A stretch of 8,293 nt of DNA. It comes from an uncultured Archangium sp. Its GTDB lineage: Bacteria > Myxococcota > Myxococcia > Myxococcales > Myxococcaceae. Shown here piece after piece: positions 1 to 5,613 of this stretch. The position numbers were made by a program, and so were the translations under genes. The notes beneath the pieces are model-generated. The model worked only from the letters and a program-made list of their open reading frames with translations. It was not told where the DNA came from and did no database searches. Every line of letters starts with the position of its first letter. The first letter of the stretch is position 1. The stretch spans positions 1-8,293 of the forward strand of contig CAMLFP010000251.1 in NCBI GenBank assembly GCA_946479335.1. Direction: 5' to 3'.

Positions 1-369
1 GCCCTCCTTGACGCGCACGCCGTCGATGAAGGTGCCGTTGGTGCTGCCGAGGTCCCTCACGAGGGCGCGTTGATCTTCGATGCGCACGTCGCAGTGGAAG
101 CGCGACGCGGCGTCATCGGCGACGACCAGCGTGTTGCCCTCCGCGCTGCCGATGGACGCGAGGCCGTCGCGCACCACCACGCGCTGTTTGCCGGCGCTCA
201 ACGCGAAGCCCTCGACGGTCGCCGCCATGCGGTAGTCGGTGCCGACCTTGAGGGTGCGGTCGACGGGGCGGTGCGCCTCGGCGACGAGCAGCGGGTTCAT
301 CTCGATCGACGTCGCCTTCGATGACGCGTCGTCTTCATCGTCAAGGACACCGCGCGCTCGTCGGCTCAT
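1..369 (-). CDS. FHA-domain protein, N-terminal part (probable sigma-54 activator)
   Basis: Partial gene; the 3' end lies beyond the left edge and 123 codons are visible. After an acidic N-terminus (DDEDD at residues 10-14), residues 70-123 form the core of a forkhead-associated phosphothreonine-binding domain. IGS is at 73-75, S-R-F-H at 89-92 and DLGSTNGTF at 107-115, with the ligand-contacting Ser89, the conserved His92 and Asn111 all present. Ser75 replaces the usual Arg of the GR motif. An N-terminal FHA domain of this style commonly precedes a sigma-54-interacting AAA+ domain and a Fis-type HTH in myxobacteria, so an enhancer-binding regulator is the best guess; the deciding domains are outside the window. 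The start is ATG at 369; an in-frame ATG at 384 would add five residues, and neither has a convincing ribosome binding site. The gene is divergent from the lipoprotein gene at 440. Confidence 0.85.
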   Translation of the reverse strand, partial: MSRRARGVLDDEDDASSKATSIEMNPLLVAEAHRPVDRTLKVGTDYRMAATVEGFALSAGKQRVVVRDGLASIGSAEGNTLVVADDAASRFHCDVRIEDQRALVRDLGSTNGTFIDGVRVKEG

Positions 370-384
370 GTCTCGCGGCGTCAT

Positions 385-439
385 AGCACCGCACGCAACG
401 AGGTTTGAATCGTGCAGGGAGGGTGTAAGCAGCGCTCCC
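385..439. promoter_or_regulatory. Divergent intergenic region, FHA gene / lipoprotein gene
   Basis: This short gap must hold the 5' signals for the FHA gene (leftward) and the lipoprotein-xdhC unit (rightward). A TTGAAT at 405-410 matches four of six -10 consensus bases, but no good -35 sits 17 bases upstream, so no promoter is claimed. No palindromic operator is evident. Confidence 0.35.
417..439 (+). promoter_or_regulatory. Purine-rich ribosome-binding site within a small inverted repeat
   Basis: GGGAGGG at 417-423 is the only Shine-Dalgarno-like sequence before the lipoprotein ATG at 440, but the 16-base gap is longer than optimal. GGGAG (417-421) can pair with CTCCC (435-439) directly before the start codon. 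Such a hairpin would either bury the site or shorten the effective spacing. The stem is only five pairs, so it may be chance. Confidence 0.35.
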
Positions 440-1579
440 ATGAAAATGCTCCGCGCCGCAGTGTTGCCCCTCGCCGTGCTCACCGGTTGTGCCACCACCG
501 AGACTGCTTCGAAGCCCGCCGCTCCGGCCGAGCAGCCCGCCGCGCAGCCGCAGAAGCTGGCGCTGACCAACATCATCCCCTTCGACGTGGCGGCGTGTGG
601 GCCGCGCGCGCTGAAGTTGACGCCGTTCAACACCGAGGTGCTGGCGGGCGCACTGCTGACGCTCTCGCCGGGCATCGACGAGTGCTTCGTCGACCCCGCG
701 AACCGTGAGGGCGACACCTTCGACGCGAAGCTGAAGGTGACGGTCGGTGACAGCGTGCTGGTGGAGGTGTCGGGCGTGGGACCGTCGGCGGCCGGCAAAG
801 CGTGCGTGGAGCGCGTGGTGAAGGCGCTGCCGCTCACCACCGCGACGCCCGCGGTCTCCGCGGAGGTGCCGGTGACCGCCGACACCAAGGTGGTGAAGCT
901 GGGCGACAACCCGGCGAACGACGCGGCCGGCAAGCTGCGCCTCGCGCAGCGCGCGCAGTGCGAGTGCTACGCGAAGCTGGGCACGATGAACCCGCCGGCG
1001 CTGGTGGGCGAAGCGGAGATCACCGCCGAAGGGAAGAACACGGTGACGCTCTCGCCGAACGAGGAGCTCGCCGCGTGCCTGACGCCGCGCCTCACCGCGC
1101 TCGACCTCGGCAAGCAGCCGGTGAAGCTCAAGTGGCCGCTGCTCCTCGAGAACGCGTACGCGAGCGAGGCCGACGCGGCGGCGGTGGCGACGTTGCGCTT
1201 CCAGGCGCTCGAGCGTCAGCGCGCGCAGCGCACCGCCGACATCATCATCACCTCCGGGCAGCGCTTCGCGACCGCGGTCGAGTACGACGCGCAGGCCAAG
1301 GCGTACAAGGCGAAGCCCAACAAGGCGGCGCTCGAGAAGCTCAAGACCAAGTGCGCCGAGGTGCTCGCCTTCGACGCGGAGCAGGCGAAGGCCGTCAACG
1401 CGCTGGTCTCGGTGTTGACGCAGAGCCAGCAGCTCGCCGCCACCGAGAAGGCGAAGGAGCCGCAGTGGGAGCAGGTCGAGACGCGCATTGCGCAGCAGCT
1501 GACCGCTACCCAGGCGCAGGTGGAGAAGGTCGCGCAGCAGACGAAGAACGACGAAGGCGCGTGCCCGAAGACGAAGTGA
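440..1579 (+). CDS. Predicted lipoprotein with two AgmX/PglI-like Cys-to-Cys units
   Basis: A protein of 379 residues. The start at 440 is chosen because it gives a clean lipoprotein signal: MKMLRAA, a hydrophobic stretch and lipobox L14-T-G-C17, followed by an Ala/Pro-rich linker to about residue 38. Longer in-frame starts back to 239 would bury this signal and overlap the FHA gene. Two related units follow, at residues 67-132 and 164-223. Each has a first cysteine in ECF or ECY (C82, C176), a beta-rich middle, and a second cysteine in AC-hydrophobic context (C122, C213), 40 and 37 residues apart. This recalls the AgmX/PglI C-terminal pattern common in myxobacterial envelope proteins. The C-terminal third (240-379) is charged, Ala/Gln-rich and probably helical or coiled-coil, with lone cysteines at 305 and 375. 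The protein is likely anchored in an envelope membrane. No enzymatic motif is seen. It is coupled to xdhC one base downstream. Confidence 0.85.
   Translation: MKMLRAAVLPLAVLTGCATTETASKPAAPAEQPAAQPQKLALTNIIPFDVAACGPRALKLTPFNTEVLAGALLTLSPGIDECFVDPANREGDTFDAKLKVTVGDSVLVEVSGVGPSAAGKACVERVVKALPLTTATPAVSAEVPVTADTKVVKLGDNPANDAAGKLRLAQRAQCECYAKLGTMNPPALVGEAEITAEGKNTVTLSPNEELAACLTPRLTALDLGKQPVKLKWPLLLENAYASEADAAAVATLRFQALERQRAQRTADIIITSGQRFATAVEYDAQAKAYKAKPNKAALEKLKTKCAEVLAFDAEQAKAVNALVSVLTQSQQLAATEKAKEPQWEQVETRIAQQLTATQAQVEKVAQQTKNDEGACPKTK
638..1108 (+). repeat. Degenerate internal duplication in the lipoprotein gene
   Basis: The stretches at about 638-835 and 929-1108 encode units of similar design: E-C-F/Y, variable loop, short beta strands, A-C, then a helix ending in an Ala-Leu motif (KAL at 128-130, TALDL at 219-223). 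The similarity is in the protein pattern, not the DNA, so the duplication is old or the units are two copies of one domain family. Confidence 0.45.
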
Positions 1580-1580
1580 G

Positions 1581-2357
1581 ATGAGCGTCCTCTCCGACAT
1601 CGCGCAGCTCGAGGCCGAGGGCCGGCCGTTCGTGCTCTGCACGGTGACGGCGACCTCCGGGAGCACGCCGCAGAAGCCGGGCTCGAAGCTGGCGGTGCTC
1701 GACGGCGGCGAGCTGCGCGGCACCATCGGCGGCGGCGCCATCGAGAAGCAGATCATCGACGCGGCGCTCGCGCTCCTCGCGTCTGACGAGGAGACCCGCG
1801 TCATCGAGACCCAGCTCACCCACGAGCTGGGCATGTGCTGCGGCGGCAAGATGACGGTCTTCCTCGAGAAGCACGGCGCGCCGCAGCGGCTGTTCGTGTT
1901 CGGCGCGGGCCACGTCGGCAAGGAGCTGGCCGCGCTGGCGCACCACGTCGGCTTCCGCGTCACGGTGGTCGACGAGCGGCCCGAGTGGCTCACCGCCGAG
2001 CGCTTCCCCCACGCGGAGCGGAGGCTGGAGCCGCCGGACCTCGTCGCGAAGTCGGTCAGCGGCGGCGCGCACACGTATTGCTGCGTGACGACGCACGACC
2101 ACCCGTTGGATCAAGCGTGCGTGGAGGCGCTGGCGAAGACCCCGCTCGCGTACCTGGGCGTCATCGGCAGCGAGCGCAAGGCGGCGAAGTTCCGCCAGCG
2201 GATGAAGGCCGCGGGCTTCAGCGACGACGAGGTGGCGCGCTTCGAGAGCCCGATGGGCGTCGACATCGCGGCGCAGACCCCGGCGGAGATCGCGGTCTCC
2301 ATCGTCGCGCGGCTCATCGCGGTGCGCCGCGGAGCGCTCACTCCTTCCCGCGGCTGA
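1581..2357 (+). CDS. xdhC: XdhC/CoxI-family molybdoenzyme accessory protein
   Basis: A protein of 258 residues. Members of this family bind molybdenum cofactor and help insert its sulfurated form into xanthine-dehydrogenase-type or CO-dehydrogenase-type hydroxylases. The N-terminal XdhC/CoxI domain shows SGSTPQKPGSKL (26-37), GTIGGGAIEK (47-56) and GMCCGGKM (84-91), with tandem cysteines C86-C87 at the conserved cysteine site. The C-terminal Rossmann-like domain shows VFGAGHVGKELA (106-117), the DER motif after the second strand (131-133), THDHPLD (171-177), LGVIGSERK (192-200) and the closing motif from PMGVDI to PAEIAVSI (224-241). Both domains are complete. ATG lies one base after the lipoprotein TGA with only a weak GAAGTGAG upstream, so translational coupling is likely. 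No dehydrogenase subunit or molybdenum cofactor synthesis gene is in the window. The 3' end overlaps the convergent START gene by 20 bp. Confidence 0.9.
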   Translation: MSVLSDIAQLEAEGRPFVLCTVTATSGSTPQKPGSKLAVLDGGELRGTIGGGAIEKQIIDAALALLASDEETRVIETQLTHELGMCCGGKMTVFLEKHGAPQRLFVFGAGHVGKELAALAHHVGFRVTVVDERPEWLTAERFPHAERRLEPPDLVAKSVSGGAHTYCCVTTHDHPLDQACVEALAKTPLAYLGVIGSERKAAKFRQRMKAAGFSDDEVARFESPMGVDIAAQTPAEIAVSIVARLIAVRRGALTPSRG

Positions 2358-2919
2358 TGATCATCTTCATCCACTGGAGGGCGAACTTGCGGCGGCTGCC
2401 CTCGACCATGAACGCGGGCACGGCGCCGGCGGGGTCGCTGAAGACGACGTAGGTCACGCGGGTCTTCCCGTCGGGCTGGCGCTCGAAGCTCCACTCGCCC
2501 CACAGCTTGGTGATGCGCACCCAGCCGGCGGGCATCGCGGGCGCCAGCTCGTTGGCGGCGGCGAAGGTCATGCGGCAGCGCGCGTCACCCTCGCGGATTC
2601 GCCGGGCCCGCACCGCGTAGTCGCGGTTGGCGACGACGGGCGGGGAGATCTGATCGTACGTGACGCGCTCGTCTTCGCTCTCGCTGAGCACCTTGCGCGA
2701 CTTGAGGTCGGGCTCCTGGGGGTCGAACTTGCCGTCGCCGAAGGCCGCGTCGCACAGCGAGCCCGGCGTCTTGGTGGTGGTGGTGGTCAGCCGGAGCTCG
2801 ACCACCTTCGCGCCCTCCACGGGGCGCGCCTCGATGAGCACCCCGTCGACCTCCTCGACCTTCTTGAACTCCGCCGGAGCGGCGGAAAGCAGCGTCACGA
2901 CGAGCACTTCCAGCACCAT
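2338..2919 (-). CDS. START-like lipid-binding protein with probable signal peptide
   Basis: A protein of 193 residues. A hydrophobic N-terminus (residues 2-14) ends in A-P-A (14-16), a plausible signal peptidase I site, although the n-region has no Lys or Arg and carries Glu4. An in-frame TAA at 2929-2931 just upstream means translation cannot start earlier. The mature part fits a START/SRPBCC helix-grip domain: DGVLIEARPVEG (25-36), YDQISPPVVANRDYAV (88-103), the long strands GWVRITKLWGEWSFER (132-147) and TRVTYVVFSDPAGAVPAF (153-170), then the C-terminal helix (171-188) that closes the pocket. The DPAGxxP motif is characteristic of START proteins. A role in binding or carrying a lipid or other hydrophobic ligand in the periplasm is inferred; the ligand is unknown. 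It is convergent with xdhC and divergent from the cysteine-rich gene. Confidence 0.8.
   Translation of the reverse strand: MVLEVLVVTLLSAAPAEFKKVEEVDGVLIEARPVEGAKVVELRLTTTTTKTPGSLCDAAFGDGKFDPQEPDLKSRKVLSESEDERVTYDQISPPVVANRDYAVRARRIREGDARCRMTFAAANELAPAMPAGWVRITKLWGEWSFERQPDGKTRVTYVVFSDPAGAVPAFMVEGSRRKFALQWMKMIISRGKE
2773..2787. repeat. Five-copy GGT trinucleotide tract
   Basis: Five exact GGT units on the plus strand read as five ACC threonine codons (T45-T49) in the START-domain gene. The tract is in frame, so gain or loss of units would change the thread of threonines without breaking the gene. Confidence 0.6.
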
Positions 2920-3042
2920 GGCGCCACCTTAGCGGGAGCCACCCGGCCAAATCGCGTGGGTCGGCGTCACCGGGTCGCGACCATGATGTAAGGTAGGGCT
3001 TGCTTCGCAGCCGGGCCGACGGCTACGCGAGACGAGTTACCT
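2920..3042. promoter_or_regulatory. Divergent intergenic region, START gene / Cys-rich gene
   Basis: These 123 bases carry the upstream signals of two divergent genes for exported proteins. A perfect 10-bp palindrome, GGTCGCGACC, lies at 2973-2982. A small hairpin (AGCCG at 3009-3013 with CGGCT at 3020-3024) falls in what would be the leader of the Cys-rich gene. TTGCTT at 3000-3005 resembles a -35 box, but no matching -10 follows. No promoter can be assigned with confidence. Confidence 0.4.
2924..2930 (-). promoter_or_regulatory. Ribosome-binding site of the START-domain gene
   Basis: On the minus strand AAGGTGG sits four bases before the ATG at 2919, the clearest Shine-Dalgarno sequence in the window. 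Together with the in-frame stop at 2929-2931 it fixes the start of this gene. Confidence 0.6.
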
Positions 3043-4362
3043 GTGAAGCGCGCGTTCGTTGCCAGTCTTGTCTGCAGTTGCGTGCTCTGGGGGTGCGGCT
3101 TCGTCGGCATCTTCCGCCCCCATGTCGACGCGGGCCTCGGAGACGCCGGGCACGACGACACCGACGCGGGCAGCGTCATCGACGCCGGGCTCTCGCCGCT
3201 GGAGACCTGCGCGCTGTTGAACTCCGCGCGCTGCGAGGTCGAGGCGCGGTGCGGCCTCATCGACGACACGCCCGACGCGCGCGCGGAGTGCCAGCGCGCG
3301 TGGGAAGCGACCTGGTGCGGCCCCAAGACCTGGCCCAACCACGTGACGGCCGGCGTGTTGAAGCTCGACGGAGACCGCGTCGCCGACTGTCTCTCGCAGC
3401 TGGGCGCCCAGCACTGTGACGAGTGGGCGACCTTGCCCGAAGCGTGTCAGCGCTTCCTCCTGCCGCGCGTGCCGTTGGGGCAGCCCTGCTACGACGGCTA
3501 CGAAGAGTGCCTCGACGAGGGCGTCTGTCGCGGCACGGTGTGCCCGCGCACCTGCCAGCCGCGCGCGGCGTCGGGCGAGCGCTGCACCGCCGACGGAGAG
3601 TGCCGGGCGGGCCTGCTGTGCCGCATGCAGCTCCTCGACACGGGCGTGGGCACGTGCCTCGCGCAGTCGTCGCTCGACGGCAACTGCGTGCGCGACGGCG
3701 ACTGCCTGAGCGGCCTCTTCTGCTCCGAGCTCAAGTGCGTGGCGCTGCCGCAGGCCGGCACCGCGTGCCTCTCGAACCGCTGCCTGGCCGACAGCTTCTG
3801 CGACGCCGGTGAGTGCTACGCGCGCAAGCCCCCGGGAGCGCCCTGCACCGGCGACGAGTGCCAGGCCTCGCTGGTGTGCAGCCCGCAGTCGAACACCTGC
3901 GTCGTGGAGGTGCTGGCGCTCAACGAGACCTGCGCGCCGCCGCAGCGCTGCACCACCGGCGCCATCTGTCTCTCGCTGACGCAGACCTGCGCGGTGCCGC
4001 GCGCGGAGGGCGAGCCGTGCGGGGTCGCCGCCGATTGCGAGCCCCACCTCACCTGCGGCGGCGTCGATGGAGGGGTGGGCTTCTGCGAGCGCCGCTTCCC
4101 CGAGGCCTCGACGTGCAGCAGCGACGTCGACTGTCAGCTGAGCGCGATGTGCGAAGACGCCGGCACGTGCGTGGAGCTCCAGCTGCCCGGTGAGCCCTGC
4201 AGCGACGCGCGCCAGTGTCGCTGGGGGTTGTGCCGCGAAACCGTCGATGGCGGCGCGGTATGCGGGCCGCTGCTCAGCGCGGGCGCGATGTGCACCGAGA
4301 ATGCCGAGTGCGCGTCGGGCAGCTGCGTCGCGGGCACCTGCCTCGCGCGCTGCGTGCCGTAG
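3043..4362 (+). CDS. Exported cysteine-rich protein with ten Dickkopf-like four-Cys repeats
   Basis: A protein of 439 residues with 53 cysteines (12 percent). The start is GTG at 3043, which gives a good signal peptide (MKRAFVASLV and on). Cleavage at G17-C18 would make it a lipoprotein, but Trp16 at -2 is atypical for a lipobox, so secretion cannot be excluded. A flexible Asp/Gly/Ala linker follows (28-50). An N-terminal domain at 54-142 has eight cysteines (56, 64, 70, 83, 92, 116, 125, 135), a layout seen in many uncharacterised myxobacterial Cys-rich proteins. From C149 to C433 come ten units of four cysteines, roughly C-x4-6-C-x4-5-C-x4-11-C, with GEPC- or GxxC-type openings. These resemble Dickkopf N-terminal-like domains and should be disulfide-bonded outside the cytoplasm. 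The protein ends in CLARCVP. The function is unknown; a surface, adhesion or matrix role is conceivable. The gene stands alone, 12 bp from the convergent monooxygenase gene. Confidence 0.85.
   Translation: MKRAFVASLVCSCVLWGCGFVGIFRPHVDAGLGDAGHDDTDAGSVIDAGLSPLETCALLNSARCEVEARCGLIDDTPDARAECQRAWEATWCGPKTWPNHVTAGVLKLDGDRVADCLSQLGAQHCDEWATLPEACQRFLLPRVPLGQPCYDGYEECLDEGVCRGTVCPRTCQPRAASGERCTADGECRAGLLCRMQLLDTGVGTCLAQSSLDGNCVRDGDCLSGLFCSELKCVALPQAGTACLSNRCLADSFCDAGECYARKPPGAPCTGDECQASLVCSPQSNTCVVEVLALNETCAPPQRCTTGAICLSLTQTCAVPRAEGEPCGVAADCEPHLTCGGVDGGVGFCERRFPEASTCSSDVDCQLSAMCEDAGTCVELQLPGEPCSDARQCRWGLCRETVDGGAVCGPLLSAGAMCTENAECASGSCVAGTCLARCVP
3487..4341 (+). repeat. Ten tandem four-cysteine units (protein-level repeat)
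   Basis: The units begin at C149, C181, C215, C242, C268, C297, C326, C358, C386 and C417. The step from the last cysteine of one unit to the first of the next is 10 residues at eight of nine junctions and 11 at the other (C286 to C297), while the last loop inside the units varies from 5 to 12 residues. Unit 1 carries one extra cysteine (C167). Tandem duplication followed by divergence explains this. Confidence 0.8.
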
Positions 4363-4374
4363 GCCGCCGTCAAC

Positions 4375-5613
4375 TCACCGAGGCGCGGGGGCGTGCACCT
4401 GGGTGACGTCGAGCAGCTCTGCGAAGGGCCCGCGCGAGACGCCGGCCATCGCGGCGACCATCTGCTTGCGCACCCACGCTGACTTCGTAGCGAGGGGGAA
4501 GCCGTAGTCACGCACCGGCTGCAGCCACGGGAAGTCTGACTGAAAGAACGGCGTCAGCGCGCGCGTGATGACCTGGTACCAGCGCAGGTGCCAGCGCCGC
4601 GTGCGCGAGTACGCGTAGAGCGCGTCGGTGGCGTTCTCGGCGTTCTCGAAGGCCTTCGACAGGAAGTACGCGTCGAGCAGCGCGAGGTTGGCGCCCTGCC
4701 CCAGCTGTGGGCTCATCGCGTGCGCGGCGTCGCCCAGGTACACCACGCGCTCGGTGTTCCACGGCCACATCACGACGTCGTGGTACTCGGAGAAGAGCAG
4801 CGACTCGGGCCCGCGCAGCTGCGCCAGCACCGGCGCGGCGCTCGGCACGTCGGCCAGCACGCGCGCCTTCCACGCGCTGAAGTCGCCTTCTCGAAACGCC
4901 GCCTGCTGATGCACGGGGATGGAGAAGAAGATGCTCACCATGCGGGGGCCGCCATCGGGGCCATGGCCGGTGGGCAGCAGCCCGATGAGCGTGTCGGTGC
5001 CGCGCACGGTCTGGCAGAGCCGGCCGGTGAAGCGGTGGTCTTCATCGGGGACGATGGCCCACAGTGCGCCCCACGGGTACCGCGAGACCGACTTCACGAA
5101 CGCGGTGTCGTCACGCAACGAGCTGCGCGCACCGTTGGCCGCGACGATGACGTCGTGTCGGCCCAACACCTTCCGCGTGCCGCGCTCGATGACCGAGTGA
5201 GCGCCGTCGGCGTGCGCGCGGAGATCCTCCACGTCGCAGCCGGTGCGCACCGTGACGCCCGGCTCGCGGCGCGCCGCGCGGTAGAGCGCGTCGAACAGCA
5301 CGCCGCGATGCAGGCCCACGCCGAACAACCCGGGCTGGAGATCGCCGTAGACCAGCTCCATCACCTTGCGGCCGCTCGCCGTCTGCACCAGCAGCGTGTC
5401 GATGACGTCGCCGCGCGGCACCACCTGCTGCTCCAGGCCCAGCGCGCGCAGCACCGCCATGCCGGTGGGCTGCAACATGATGCCCGCGCCGGCCGTCGAC
5501 GGCTCCGGCACGCGCTCGTAGACGGTGACGCGGTGGCCCTGCCGCGCGAGGAACAACGCCGACGCGCTGCCCGCGGTGCCGGTGCCCACCACGCCGATGT
5601 CGAGCGTCTTCAC
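4375..5613 (-). CDS. FAD-dependent group-A aromatic monooxygenase
   Basis: A protein of 412 residues, the usual length for single-component flavoprotein hydroxylases of the salicylate/p-hydroxybenzoate type. These use NAD(P)H and O2 to hydroxylate an aromatic or similar substrate. The N-terminal Rossmann motif is G10-T-G-T-A-G15, with Glu33 at the end of the second strand to bind the FAD ribose. LHRGVL (101-106) supplies the family's conserved Arg103. The DG motif reads N160-G-A-R-S-S-L-R167, with Asn in place of the usual Asp. The second FAD motif is Y292-L-G-D295-A-A-H-A-M-S-P302, followed by GQGANLALLDA (305-315). The C-terminal 90 residues are family-variable. The start is GTG at 5613, overlapping the upstream TGA as GTGA, so translation is coupled to the VOC gene. 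It is last in the htpX operon. The substrate cannot be told from sequence; degradation, detoxification and tailoring are all possible. Confidence 0.88.
   Translation of the reverse strand: MKTLDIGVVGTGTAGSASALFLARQGHRVTVYERVPEPSTAGAGIMLQPTGMAVLRALGLEQQVVPRGDVIDTLLVQTASGRKVMELVYGDLQPGLFGVGLHRGVLFDALYRAARREPGVTVRTGCDVEDLRAHADGAHSVIERGTRKVLGRHDVIVAANGARSSLRDDTAFVKSVSRYPWGALWAIVPDEDHRFTGRLCQTVRGTDTLIGLLPTGHGPDGGPRMVSIFFSIPVHQQAAFREGDFSAWKARVLADVPSAAPVLAQLRGPESLLFSEYHDVVMWPWNTERVVYLGDAAHAMSPQLGQGANLALLDAYFLSKAFENAENATDALYAYSRTRRWHLRWYQVITRALTPFFQSDFPWLQPVRDYGFPLATKSAWVRKQMVAAMAGVSRGPFAELLDVTQVHAPAPR

Noticed and set aside
239..439. Earlier in-frame start for the lipoprotein gene
   Set aside because: It would place 67 low-complexity residues before a clean lipoprotein signal peptide and overlap the divergent FHA gene.
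341..2074. Minus-strand open frame of 577 codons opposite the lipoprotein and xdhC
   Set aside because: Composition is Arg/Leu-rich without domains, and the opposite strand codes for recognised proteins across the whole stretch.
3000..3011. 12-bp direct repeat TTGCTTCGCAGC, second copy at 6789-6800
   Set aside because: About two exact 12-mer matches are expected by chance in a window this size; one copy lies in the leader region of a gene and the other inside a coding sequence.
3037..4047. Minus-strand open frame of 336 codons opposite the Cys-rich gene
   Set aside because: Its translation is Arg/Ala-rich, while the plus frame has a signal peptide and a regular cysteine pattern.
3487..4341. 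Cys-rich region as a metallothionein-like metal store
   Set aside because: The cysteines are spaced about every 5-10 residues with almost no CxC clusters, and the protein carries an export signal, which fits disulfides rather than metal clusters.
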